Below are positions 34,120 through 44,484 of a DNA stretch of 64,000 bases, piece by piece. The translations under genes and the position numbers were made by a program. The notes under the pieces are model-generated. The model was not told the origin of the DNA and made no database searches. It saw only the letters and a list, made by a program, of their open reading frames with translations. The stretch is from Nemania diffusa (lineage: Eukaryota > Ascomycota > Sordariomycetes > Xylariales > Xylariaceae). Numbering within the stretch: position 1 is the first letter of the stretch; every line of letters begins with the position of its first letter. Location of the stretch: positions 3,100,001 to 3,164,000 of the forward strand of contig JBBPUQ010000001.1 in NCBI GenBank assembly GCA_038501195.1, in the 5' to 3' direction.

Positions 34120-36867
34120 ATGTCTAAGAGGACAATGACCTTTGTTCAGCATTTGGATGACGTGCCCTCGAGTCCTTCTGAACAGCATCCTAGCAATAAC
34201 TACGTTGCGAATTCTAGTTCAGATGTAGTGTCGGCCTCTAGCAGCGGGCCTGTCCGCTTCCCTCAACGAGAACACAGCTTGAACGCGAGAGGAGCCGGAT
34301 ATTCTGCCAACCAGGATTGGAATGCGAAACACACCCAGGATAGGAGTCCTACTCTCCCTCCCCTCTCGCCGTCCTATTCCTTGTCTGCACACCCAACCCA
34401 CAGACAGAACACTGGTGCAAATCCATACGACCAGCGCTATTATCAGTCCCCGGTCCCTCCCACGACGTTGCCGACATACTTGACGAATAATCCGGGCTAC
34501 GATCCGCGTTTACGTACCGGCTATCAGAGGGGCAGTCCAGCCTCATCGCAGCGAATACCCTCCCCGCCTAGCGCCTCACGATGGGACTCTCTCCCCAAGC
34601 CCTCCGGTCCCGTTTATAAGCAACCGGCTACATCCACTCCAAGTTCGCCAGTGGCCCTCAGCTTTTCCAACGAGTCGTCGGATCTAGGGACCGAGTCACA
34701 TCGAAGCATTGATTCAGTAGCCTCTGAGACGAGAGACCAGTTCCCTACCCTACCCTCCGTCAGGCCGAACACAACGGAACACCCTATGCCTGTCGAAAAC
34801 TTCTCTCGACCTCGTGTTCTGAGCATCAAGCAACCCTATCACGATAGTCCCCGGCTACGATCTCCAACACAACCTCAGCCCGAGTCTAGTCAGCACGATT
34901 CTACCAACGCTGTTCCCGGCCCTTGGCCCAGGTCTAGGGGCCCGTCTATTTCCTCCAACAAGTCTGCTCCCACGTTCAGCTCTTTTGCCGTTAGGCCATC
35001 CCACGATTCTCACAACCGTGACATCCCGCGCGGCAGGGCTCGGCAGCCTCAACCCCCACCTATCCGCCCACCCCTCTCCTATGCTCGCGCTGAGAGTAGC
35101 GGACCCAACTCCACTCGCGATCCTATTCCTCGAATGGCCTCGCTACCAAACGACGAGCTTAGATCTAGTTTCCGATCCCAGCAATCTGCCTCAACTGCCC
35201 AAGGGACCCTCGTAACGGAGAGAAGTAGTGTACTGACAAAGAGTAGCTCTGTTACATCTGTGTATGGGAACGTGGATGATGGTCTCAGCGTAGATGATGT
35301 GCTTGGGCTTTATGATAAAGGGTTCGGCGATGATTCTGGACAAGAAGATAACGAACCCAATGAGATACCGCCACGTACAGCAATGTCTATATCGAGCAAT
35401 GGAGGCACGATAGAATTAGATGTCAACTCTGAAGTACCTCCTAGCATGGTTGAACCACTCCCTCTCCTCGGCAATGATGGTCCCATTGTTCGCGACTCGG
35501 CTGCTATTTTCCGCATCTCCAATCATAAAACTACGACCTCTGAAAATTCCATTAGGGGCGGAGAACGTTCTGATGCATCTGACGCTGTCGTACCTGATCC
35601 TCGCGGAGATTTCAGCCCCTCTCCTCCCGTTCGCCATGAGACGAACCTGACAACTACCGGAGAAGATGAGCGTGATCGATATGGCTTCAAAAAAAGCAAC
35701 CAATATATTACGAGGGAAGAGTATGATCGGTGGGATGCTAATTATTCCAAGTACCTTGCCCGCCGTCGGAAGAAATGGAATGTCTTTTTGAAAGAAAATG
35801 GGCTCATGACAGATTCCCCTAACCGATTTCCTCCTGGCTCAGCTAAGGCCAAGCGATTTATTCGAAAGGGCATTCCTCCAGACTGGAGAGGTGCCGCCTG
35901 GTTCTACTACGCTGGCGGACCGGCTATTGTAGCGAAAAATGCCGGCCTGTATGATGATCTCTTAGAACAAAATGTGAAAGAGGTGGATGCTGAGGCGATT
36001 GAGCGCGACTTGCATCGCACATTTCCGGACAATATCAGATTCCGTTCGTCCACAGTCCCCGGTGCTCCAGTTCCAGAACACGCTTCAACACGCAACAGTC
36101 AGCAGACGGTAACGAGCTCAGCCAATAATGCTGCGGTACCAGGTGAAACAGCTATGATTTCTTCCTTGCGCCGTGTCCTCTACGCCTTCTCTGTCTATAA
36201 CCCCCGTATTGGCTACTGCCAATCTCTAAACTTCTTGGCAGGTCTGCTGCTCCTCTTTGTCGAATCCGAAGAACAAGCCTTCTGGTTACTCAACATTATC
36301 ACGAGAGTGTACTTGCCTGGTACGCATGAGATGAGTCTAGAGGGGGCGAACGTAGACTTGGGTGTGCTTATGTCTGCCATTCGAGACACTATGCCTAACG
36401 TATGGGCAAAAATTGGTGGCGAACTAGATGGCACAGATGTCGCACGACCCAAAAGTAGGCGGCAAAGGCAACGTGTCGAGCTGACGGCTCGTCTCCCCCC
36501 AATTACCCTCTGCATGACAGCCTGGTTCATGAGCTGTTTTATCGGAACGTTACCAATCGAGAGCACTCTGCGTGTGTGGGATATCTTCTTTTACGAAGGC
36601 TCCAAGACCTTGTTTCGCATTGCACTGACCATCTTCAAACTCGGCGAGTCCGAGATAAGAAAAGTTGCAGACCCAATGGAAATATTTCAGGTCGTTCAGA
36701 CTATACCCCGGAAAATCATCGATGCTAATCGCCTTCTCGAGGCATGTTATAAGCGACGTAATGGGTTCGGACACCTCAGCCAGGAGACTATCGAGCAAAA
36801 GCGTCAGGAACGACGAAAATGCGTCAAGGCGGAAAAAGAGAAGCATGCAGGTGGATCTACCGTATAG
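34120..36867 (+). CDS. TBC-domain Rab GTPase-activating protein
   Basis: GTPase-activating protein for a Rab-type GTPase in membrane traffic. Single exon, 915 residues. Residues 1-520 are Ser/Pro-rich and disordered. Residues about 580-840 are the TBC domain: it opens with IRKGIPPDWRGAAW, then IERDLHRTFPDN carries the catalytic arginine finger (IxxDxxR, Arg633), GYCQSLNFLAG carries the glutamine finger (Gln701), followed by AFWLL, YLPGTHEMSLEG, PPITLCMTAWFMSCFIGTLP and VWDIFFYEGSKTLFRIAL. Both catalytic fingers are present, so it should be active. An insert (DVARPKSRRQRQR) interrupts the domain as in related fungal proteins. The ATG at 34120 is taken; another Met lies five codons later. The target Rab is not readable from sequence. 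Confidence 0.93.
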   Translation: MSKRTMTFVQHLDDVPSSPSEQHPSNNYVANSSSDVVSASSSGPVRFPQREHSLNARGAGYSANQDWNAKHTQDRSPTLPPLSPSYSLSAHPTHRQNTGANPYDQRYYQSPVPPTTLPTYLTNNPGYDPRLRTGYQRGSPASSQRIPSPPSASRWDSLPKPSGPVYKQPATSTPSSPVALSFSNESSDLGTESHRSIDSVASETRDQFPTLPSVRPNTTEHPMPVENFSRPRVLSIKQPYHDSPRLRSPTQPQPESSQHDSTNAVPGPWPRSRGPSISSNKSAPTFSSFAVRPSHDSHNRDIPRGRARQPQPPPIRPPLSYARAESSGPNSTRDPIPRMASLPNDELRSSFRSQQSASTAQGTLVTERSSVLTKSSSVTSVYGNVDDGLSVDDVLGLYDKGFGDDSGQEDNEPNEIPPRTAMSISSNGGTIELDVNSEVPPSMVEPLPLLGNDGPIVRDSAAIFRISNHKTTTSENSIRGGERSDASDAVVPDPRGDFSPSPPVRHETNLTTTGEDERDRYGFKKSNQYITREEYDRWDANYSKYLARRRKKWNVFLKENGLMTDSPNRFPPGSAKAKRFIRKGIPPDWRGAAWFYYAGGPAIVAKNAGLYDDLLEQNVKEVDAEAIERDLHRTFPDNIRFRSSTVPGAPVPEHASTRNSQQTVTSSANNAAVPGETAMISSLRRVLYAFSVYNPRIGYCQSLNFLAGLLLLFVESEEQAFWLLNIITRVYLPGTHEMSLEGANVDLGVLMSAIRDTMPNVWAKIGGELDGTDVARPKSRRQRQRVELTARLPPITLCMTAWFMSCFIGTLPIESTLRVWDIFFYEGSKTLFRIALTIFKLGESEIRKVADPMEIFQVVQTIPRKIIDANRLLEACYKRRNGFGHLSQETIEQKRQERRKCVKAEKEKHAGGSTV

Positions 36868-38153
36868 GCGGAGGCTGCCGTGGATAGGCATATGGTTAGA
36901 ACGAAAGCCCTGAGACCGAAACCAGCTTAAGGATGCATTGCAATTTCTCGTTCTTACCATCAAATGTCAAGATCCGCCATACAAGCCATCGACTAGGTAA
37001 TTCACGACGATTACCAGATAAGTTGGGCTGCATGCCCACTTATCCCAAGCCGGCTACTACGTTGGTGCGAAGAACACCGACTATTCTATCCAGTGGTCCT
37101 ATTGTATGAGACCACCGTACCTTTATTTTTTAATGACGTAAAATGATGTAATGATCACTGGCAAAAAAGAAGGCTAGGAAAAACAGAAAAAAAAAGGAAA
37201 TCAGAAGATCAGGAATATGGTATAGCCATGCCATGACATATAAATTCATGTTAAGGCTTCCAAGCTTGGTCACTGGGTAGCCACACAATTCCTCAACCGC
37301 TCTACACTAGTTGTTAAGAGACGGGCAAAGATCTCACCAGGTAGACCTGCTGACCAAACAAAAAAGAAAATACCTTTGTAATCATATAGGGTGCATCAAC
37401 ACCGGTGCTGATGGGCAGTACGGTGTGATGGACTATCCAAAACATGTACGGAGGCATACATGAAAGCATATTGCATCTGGCCACAACAGGAAGGGACACT
37501 AGCATAAGCATCAGCATTCTCGAGGCGCAAGGTGTTGGGGGCTTTAAATAAATCGTAATTAAGTCTGTCTCACCATAGGGAATAAGCAACCTGAAGTTGG
37601 TTTGCTAGTTTACACGTGGTTTATCGAGCTGGTGACTTGTTATATAAATTACCTGTACGCATGACATTGCGATCGAACTTCATTGGCATCACTAGCCCCC
37701 AAGATACTAGGATATGCCTATTAATCTACCTGCCAGGCTCTCCATTCCCGTAGATGTGAGTAAGAAGGAGCATCCTTATTTAGAGATTGTCCGCAGTCTG
37801 CGAGCTGTTTCCTATAAGAGAAAGCTAATGCTGTTCTACTGAGCTCCGCATGTAAGCTGTATGACCCTCAACTCCATAACGTCAATGCGTGGCATGATTA
37901 TCTACACTTGGACATCGCAGCCTCTGTCAAAGTATGTAAACGCTTTCTCAATCGTACAAATCCACTAAACTCAAATACCAGGCCAACCAGTTCCTATTCT
38001 GTTCTCCATTACGTGCTCCGTGATGTCGTCTGGGTATTTGCCGCCTAACCAATCTTAATCGTAATCATTGTTCTTCTTCCCTCCTTTCGTCTATCCCTCC
38101 ATAGGAAGAACGAGAAGACGCCACACAGCAGCGGCAGCGGCGGCGGGGCCTAT
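36868..38153. other. Convergent 3' interval, no gene
   Basis: Between the TBC gene and the E2 gene, which point toward each other. Open frames are short and show no domain. Poly-A runs near 37160-37200 fit a 3' end region. Confidence 0.5.
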
Positions 38154-38725
38154 CTATTTGGGGGCGTTATAGCGGGTGGCGTAGCGGGCGACGTAGCTCT
38201 TGACGTTCTTGTCGAACTCGGGGCGGTTGGAGCGGAACTCGTCAGCGATGCGGGGCTCGAGGGGGTCGTCGGGGTTGGGCTCGACGAGGAGGCCGCGGAC
38301 GGCGTCGAGGACGGCGCGGACGCGGGAGGCGGGCTTCCAGTTCTCGGGCTTGAGGAGGGCGAGGCAGATGTTGCCGAGGCTGTCGTTGGTGATGTTGGGG
38401 TGGTAGATGCGCGTGGCGAAGTTGACCTGGGGCGCGCGGAAGGGGTAGTCCGGCGGCAGCGTCAGCGTCACGCTGTACACGCCCCCCGCGTACAGGGAGC
38501 CCGGGGGCCCCGTCAGCGCGATGTCCCAGCGGTGCAGGTCGGCCTCCGAGGGCAGCGTGATCGTCATCCCCGCCGGCGGCGAGTCGGTGCACTCCTGGAA
38601 CTCCTAGTGGTCCCCCGCGCGGGGCGGGTCAGCGTCTGGTTCGGGCTCGGGGTTGGACATGGGGAGAGGAGGTTGGATGGGCTGTGTATAGGTACCTTTA
38701 TTATCCGTTTCTGCGAGGCAGCCAT
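38154..38725 (-). CDS. Ubiquitin-conjugating enzyme E2
   Basis: Carries activated ubiquitin on a cysteine and passes it to substrates with an E3. Two exons on the minus strand: 38725-38696 (10 codons, MAASQKRIIK) and 38603-38154, joined by a 92-nt intron (AAG/GTACCT donor, CCACTAG acceptor), giving 159 residues. The UBC fold is complete: TGPPGSLYAGGVYSV, LPPDYPFRAPQV, IYHPNITNDSLGNICLALLK with the HPN motif at 78-80 and catalytic Cys90, then ENWKPAS and LLVEPNPDDPLEP. The spacing between HPN and the cysteine is one or two residues longer than in UBC4, and Ala follows CL where Asp or Gly is common. Without the tiny first exon the frame seems to start at an internal Met. Third codon positions are nearly all G or C, unlike the neighbouring genes. 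Confidence 0.93.
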
Positions 38726-39830
38726 GGTGCTCAAGCTGTAGCTCGGGTTTATGTATAGGTAGTTGGTAGACTGTGGTAGGTGGTGGGGGTCGGTGATCAG
38801 ATGAGTAAACAGCTATAGGTACTTTCTAGGTAGCTTCCACTTCTATCCTCGTCCTTTGAAGACCTGTGGGGTAATACTACTTCGGTTGGTTTATCGTTTG
38901 TAGGTTAACTAACAGGCTGGCTGTGGCAGCATGGGAGGCCTAGATAGCTTTGTCTGCGAAGAAGCTGGTGAAGTTGTTGGTGGTGAGTAGGACGATCGAT
39001 CTTAGGCCGGCGCAGATGATATCATGCCCATACGCGTAACTAAGGTGGGGAGAACCGCTATTATCACATGAGGTTAGGACCGAATCGCACTGCCTAGCAA
39101 ACAAGCAAGAACTACCTGGTCTTGGGCCTTGATGAAGGAGGGGCAAATGTACCTAATGGACCCCTCGTGGAGATATGTATGAGCCTATTAGCTTCTCCTA
39201 CTCGCTACCCCGCGTTCCTTTTTGGGTATTACGGTACTACATATGTAGGTACCTGTAAGTAAGAATATAAGGTACATGATTTATAAAATATCTTCTTAGT
39301 TCTTTGTTAACCGCTGATTTCACTGAGGCTGCTAAGCATAAGTTAAGCTTACTACCTATTGATCTAAACTAAGAGGATAGCAATTCTTATGCAGCCAAGG
39401 TGTTGTCGCTATTATTTCTAGTATAGATGAGACAAAGCTGGTAGGTAAAGTGCTACTGATCGATTACGCAGTGCGCATCCCTATCTGGTAGGTTAGTAAG
39501 TATCTAGTATGCCTACTGTAGATGTCACTGGTCGCCTAGATATTCTTCTGCAATTAATTTGAGTCACTAAATAGGTAGGTAGGGATGTAGCCAATCTTTA
39601 TGGCGGGTTGTTGTCATGAGTAGAAGCCTGAGCCCTTAAATCATGACGTTAATCATATTTCGCGGTCTCATTTGTTGGCTATAAAACAACAGGATATCCA
39701 GTGCCACCCTCGTACTTCATTCGCGTGCTGCCAGAGAGAGACCTGGCCCTCAAGAATATAGAATTGGGCTCGCTCTGCAGCCACTATGCGATGTCCTAGC
39801 AAAAGCAGGTCTCATATACACTGGCCTCTT
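38726..39830. other. Intergenic region, no gene
   Basis: Promoter side of the E2 gene and 3' side of the CWF19 gene, both on the minus strand. AT-rich with TAGGTA motifs near 39240 and 39570. No coding frame is recognised. Confidence 0.5.
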
Positions 39831-41975
39831 TTAGCCATCAGTGAGCACTCTCGTCCAGTCAAACTTCCTCCATCGCTTCTTGAACCCGTCGACCCTGCGG
39901 TCTGACCTGTGCCAGCGCCCTTGCTTCTTGATCACGTCCGGCTCTGCATCTACCATGCCTCCGAGGATTTCTCTCGCGAACAAATCCCCTCTAGGCCATC
40001 GGTTGGCGTCCTCGACCACATGTCCAAGGCCCCCATCCAGCGTAAACCAGGCATGGAAGTACGGCATCTCCTTGGCGATAGACCGCCGGAATGCCGTTCT
40101 GCCGAGCCCATTACGAGCCTGCGCGCCTGTGTCGATAATCTTCTTGTGCTGCGACCACTCCTCGTCTGCCGAGAGCATCGCCTCTTTGAAGAAGGCCGGT
40201 GCCGTGTCTCCTAGTTCATATGGGATAGGTACCGCCTGCATTGCGGCGTGCATATGTCTCTGAGGCGCAGCGGCGTTCTCGTAAAAGATGACATCTCTAC
40301 CTTGGTCGTGGTATAAGCGGGTGAGGGACTTCATGAAGTTTCGGATCTCTTCCCATTCATCGTCATCGCATTCGAGCAAGTTCGTCCGGTGCTGGATAGG
40401 TACAATGACGGCTCCGCCTTCAGTCAGTTCTGGCTCTGTTGGCAATGTTAAATATACTCGTGTGCCTAACGAGATGACAGGTGCGACAGGAGGCAGGTTG
40501 CGATCTTCGTGATGACAAAGCTGACAGCTATCGAGTATCTTGTTGATCTTCTGGAATTCGTTGACAGCGGTATTCCTGAGATTGAGCTCCGATTTCTGCA
40601 CTCGCTTCGCTAACTTTTCTGCATTCTCATCCATATACTCTAGATCATTGTCGAATTTTCCATCCTTGGCAATGCGTTCGGCGAGCCGAAGTCCGTCACC
40701 TCCAGCCTGTCCTCGTGTGCGCCTCTCTTCCCGGACCATATCTTCTATTGTCATGTCTTCGTTCTGTTCTACGAGTCCTCTTTCCCGCCCTCGCTTGGTG
40801 TCAACAGCCTTGGCCTCAGCTCGTGTACCTGCCATCATGCGATTCTGCATCACATTCAGAACCACAGCTTCGGGTCCCTTAGCTGCGAATGCGGCGGCAG
40901 CCTCGTTGTACTCAGCTTCGAGTTTAGCAGCATCTGGCGCCTTCCTCAATTTTGCTTTCATCATTTGAGCTTTTAATCGGTTTAAAGCCGTCTGGTCTAG
41001 TTGTGTCGGCTGGTGGGAGGCAGCGTTGTCAGGAAAAACTGCGCCCTGGTCTAATAATGCAGGCTGTGGTAATGCTCGTCGCTCTTCGTGCACCCCCGCA
41101 GCGAGTTTTCTCTCCTGAAACAACTCGCCGCTAGGTTTTTCTTTGCCGATATAGCCTTCCCCATAGACGGCCCGTCTATCTAGCTCGATCTTCTCCTCCC
41201 GAGCATCGTCAAAATCGCCCAAGTTTCCATATCGATCTAATGCAACTTCCTCCACGGCACGACCAGTCTTTTCGGCCATACTATAAATGCCCTTCAATTT
41301 TGTCATCCTTGATAACGACCCGCTGTCGCCAAAAGTGTAGGTAACCTCGTGTTTGGCTGGCAGCTCAGCCTCGTCAACTGCTTTGCCATCGTTCAAGCTT
41401 TGCAAGTGGGTGGCATTGATCTCCCTCGTGTGTATCACCCTCTTCGGATCTTCCCTGGGCGGTAGTTGTTTATCTATTTTAGAACCCTTCTGGGTATAGT
41501 CAATGTCGAGGGCAGAAGGAGCTGTCATCCACGAGTCTCTAGTAAGAGGCGCCGAGTGAGAGGGTTTTTGGTAGTCCTCGGCGGCTAGTTCTTCATCTGG
41601 CAAAGGCAAATCGCCTTTAGTATCTGAGATTTTTGATCGAGTCTCCCTACTTAGATCGTGGCCGGTTTCGCGCTCGTCATGGTGGTCTCGTCGGGAGTGT
41701 TCCTTGCGGCGCTCGCGATCATCGCGGTCACTGTCTTTCGAGTGGCGGGATCGCTTATTTCTGTGAGAATCTTCTGCATGCTCTCCATCTTCACGCGAAC
41801 GTCGGTGTCTGTGGCGGTCGCCATCTCGAGCTCTGTCTGTTGAGCGATCGCGTCTATGATGATGGTGATGATGTCGATGTTTGCGATGGCCTTTCTCGTC
41901 CGAACTGCGTGCTTCCCGTTCTCTTTCTACTCTCTCAGCTGCTAGTGTCTTCTCAAATTCGTCAAGGCCATCCAT
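39831..41975 (-). CDS. CWF19: CWF19-like spliceosome-associated protein
   Basis: Nuclear protein linked to spliceosome turnover and lariat debranching (Cwf19/CWF19L2 family). Single exon, 714 residues. The N-terminal 130 residues are an Arg/His/Asp-rich RS-like region including a run of His. The middle has family landmarks RDSWMTAP, TYTFGDSGS.SRMTKLK and VALDRYGNL, then NRLKAQMMKAKL. The C-terminal part holds CwfJ domain 1 (about 475-610; SCQLCHH, AVIVPIQHRTNLLECDDDEWEEI, FYENAA, HMHAAMQAVPIP) and CwfJ domain 2 (to the end; YFHAWFTLDGGLGHVVED, FAREILGGM, KKRWRKFDW). The Cys and His pairs of the zinc-binding HIT-like core are present. Complete at both ends. Confidence 0.95.
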   Translation of the reverse strand: MDGLDEFEKTLAAERVEREREARSSDEKGHRKHRHHHHHHRRDRSTDRARDGDRHRHRRSREDGEHAEDSHRNKRSRHSKDSDRDDRERRKEHSRRDHHDERETGHDLSRETRSKISDTKGDLPLPDEELAAEDYQKPSHSAPLTRDSWMTAPSALDIDYTQKGSKIDKQLPPREDPKRVIHTREINATHLQSLNDGKAVDEAELPAKHEVTYTFGDSGSLSRMTKLKGIYSMAEKTGRAVEEVALDRYGNLGDFDDAREEKIELDRRAVYGEGYIGKEKPSGELFQERKLAAGVHEERRALPQPALLDQGAVFPDNAASHQPTQLDQTALNRLKAQMMKAKLRKAPDAAKLEAEYNEAAAAFAAKGPEAVVLNVMQNRMMAGTRAEAKAVDTKRGRERGLVEQNEDMTIEDMVREERRTRGQAGGDGLRLAERIAKDGKFDNDLEYMDENAEKLAKRVQKSELNLRNTAVNEFQKINKILDSCQLCHHEDRNLPPVAPVISLGTRVYLTLPTEPELTEGGAVIVPIQHRTNLLECDDDEWEEIRNFMKSLTRLYHDQGRDVIFYENAAAPQRHMHAAMQAVPIPYELGDTAPAFFKEAMLSADEEWSQHKKIIDTGAQARNGLGRTAFRRSIAKEMPYFHAWFTLDGGLGHVVEDANRWPRGDLFAREILGGMVDAEPDVIKKQGRWHRSDRRVDGFKKRWRKFDWTRVLTDG

Positions 41976-42532
41976 GGTGTCAAAAGCGAGGATGCCCTAT
42001 TTTACCTCGTGGGTGATGATGGGAAGGGCAAGCTGGGGGGACCATCGGTCGCATGAAAATGACGACACGCTTCTAGTATATACATATAATTTTCATGTTT
42101 TTATGCACTTATGCATTTATTGAAGTACTTACTAGTTGGAACCTTGGAACGTTCCATCCGTATAATGTGACCCAGGCTCAAAAAGGTAGTTCTATCTTTT
42201 ATAAGCAGTGCCTAATGTAATTAATTAGACACGTAAGAAAAAGAGGCCGTCACATTCTCAGTACGTGACTTAGACTAAGTATCATGCCATGCTATAAGCG
42301 AGGGCATCAACAGAACGCCGACACATGATAACACGTTTGCAAGATGCATCTACAGGCAGGACGGCAGGACGACACTCCAAGGCGAGATTAAGTCGAGATC
42401 TCACAAGAAGTCTGCATTGTCTTATTTTAACACCTTGCGGTAGCTCAAATGTGTGAAAGAACCTGAAGTAGCGTTCATTCAAGCCATTTGCCATTTCATC
42501 GCTCTTTGAAAAGCAGCGACTCTCCAGCTACC
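41976..42532. other. Divergent spacer upstream of CWF19
   Basis: Holds the CWF19 promoter. No further gene is seen; the plus-strand side leads into decayed genes. Confidence 0.45.
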
Positions 42533-43137
42533 ATGGCTGAAAATACGCATCACGACGAGCTTATCGACGTACTATTGGAATTTTACACTCTGCTCTCGCG
42601 TCTCAGTGTCATCCCCGCTGAGATATCTAGTTCCCTATCCCAGACGCAGGCGTCTATCCGGCTCGTGCAATTAATACCGAGGCAGCCGACGCCGCTAGCT
42701 GCGCATCTCGAGACGGCCTAGCTCATAAATATGCCGCCTTATCTAGCTGTTGACACCGGACCTGAGATGTTCTTCAAATTTTTGCCGGGCACCTTCCCAT
42801 CATGTACTTCGGCACCGACTTGAAGTGAGGGCTACTTTCACGATCTTCGCGAGGTGTTGATTTCTCAATAACCGAGTACTCGGATTCGGGGGCACGTTGT
42901 CATAAGGGTGGAGCACTGATGAGCGGCGGCGCTGGACGGCCTCGTAGCTGAAAGGCCTCGTATCGTGTTTGGGAGGCGACGCATAAATTGAGAGACTTCT
43001 AGCTCGAGTGTGGGTGGGATGTAGATGCCGTTGAACAGAAGGAACTCCACTTGAATGAGTTCCTCGCGAAATGGGAGACGTACATAAGAGATACCTTGAA
43101 ACTGCTGATGAAGGCCGAGGAAAACACTGCTGAATAG
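42533..43137 (+). pseudogene. Frameshifted fungal accessory gene of unknown function
   Basis: Pieces of one protein follow each other in order but in changing frames. From the ATG at 42533: MAENTHHDELIDVLLEFYTL and on to SSSLSQTQASIR. From 42673, shifted: NTEAADAASCASRDG. From 42731, the first frame again: MPPYLAVDTGPEMFF and LPGTFP. From 42799, shifted: IMYFGTDLK. From 42824: SEGYFHDLREVLIS. From 43006: ECGWDVDAVEQKELHLNEFL up to a stop at 43135-43137. This resembles, from memory, a common fungal family with ELI..L..FY.LL at the start, NTEAADAAG, PYL...LPGTFP and YFGTDL, followed by a charged C-terminal helix. At least four frame changes and internal stops mean it is not a working gene. Confidence 0.6.
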
Positions 43138-43261
43138 CGCACTGTCTCTAAAAATTTAGCCTTGTACTCGTATCAGTACGGGCAACTTTCTCGGTGGTTC
43201 AATAAAAAGTTCGTATCGACATAACTCTTAGGGTTGCTGACTTGACCTTCAGTGCTCTTAC

Positions 43262-43740
43262 ATGGTCCTACAGTCCAGCGTGCGGCCAGACAGCTACCTA
43301 GGTATCTACACCCCCAGTTCCGACACTAACTGCAAGATCGCTAACATTTTATCCCTTACAAATAACATTTCCACCTCCGTACTTATTGCGTTGAACCTAA
43401 TTTCGTGGAACGTAGCTTCTCATAGCAGCTACTATGCTCCTAAGCCATGCCAAGTTACTATTGTACATCAAACTACAAGTGCGCAAAACTATGTGCCGTC
43501 AAATTCTAGTATCAGTGAAATCCCCCCCATCGCAGTGCCACCCGACCATTAGGGCCCCTACGCCCACAACTAGGTATTAGTACTACTGTTCCTGCTTCAG
43601 CTCAGGCTGTGGGAGGCACCACTAGTCAATGTTACGAGTGGTATGTTGTCAAGGCGGGAAATAATTGTTAAGAAATTGACTATTAATATGACATCACTGA
43701 GGTTATGCAAGCATGTTTAGTTTTCTCAGTGGTAGATATC
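43262..43740 (+). pseudogene. Decayed LysM-domain protein gene
   Basis: LysM proteins bind chitin and in plant-associated fungi can hide hyphae from host defence. The open frame 43262-43552 contains SYLGIYTPSSDTNCKIANIL followed by NNISTSVLIALN and PKPCQVTIV, which follows the fungal LysM pattern (YTV.SxDTCxxIA......IST..L..LN......C.P..C.VYTV). About 60 bases after its stop, 43621-43668 reads TSQCYEWYVVKAGNNC, the typical start of the next LysM, then runs on past two stops as EIDY and YDITEV in the same frame. The disrupted frames and lost cysteines indicate a pseudogene, although missed introns cannot be fully excluded. Confidence 0.6.
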
Positions 43741-44484
43741 TATGTAATCTAACATCAATGAAAACGTCAACATGATGACACCAATGTGAAATTATATTAG
43801 GAATTTCTTGATGGAGATAGATATACTTTTAGCATGTATTCAAACTCTCATTGAAGCAATCCAAGCATTCCAATCAAAAGTAACCGACACTCGTACTCGA
43901 ACTGTCGCCTCGGGGCGTAGTAGCGCAAAGACATCTGTCGCCCACCACTAAGGATTTTAGCGGCGTGTGGACCCCTGCTGCCTGTCCGATTTTCCCAAGC
44001 CACTGCTATTACCACTCGGCCATTTTCCTTTCTTCCCCCACTTCAAACTCTCCAACCCGATTCTGCACCCGCGCAATACTCGTTTCCCAAATTTCTTCAC
44101 GAGTATATGCTCACGCCCCATATCCCCATTCGTCCATCACTTACAGACATCTATCCATCTTGGGACATCGTGGATACCGACCTACGGGCCACCCGTAGTA
44201 GCATTAGAGCCAGTTGATTATAGAGGCCGTTTGTGGCCATCGTCTGACTCGGTTTGGTGTTGTCCATATGCCTCCTTGAGAGGAATACGGACGTCACTTG
44301 GTTCATTTCATAAAGAATGAGAGCGCTTGTCGACAGCCCTAGCTTCGCAGGCAGTGACTTACACGCTCGCCCTGCTTTCTAATGCGCCCGTCTCAGCCAG
44401 CACCTCAACACGCATCCGCTCGCATATTGATAACACTTCACCTACATTCAACTACATCATACACTAATACCATTTCCGTCAACC
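43741..44484. other. Promoter region of BRF1
   Basis: No gene is recognised. The last 500 bases before the BRF1 start are CT-rich, as in many fungal promoters and 5' UTRs. Confidence 0.45.
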
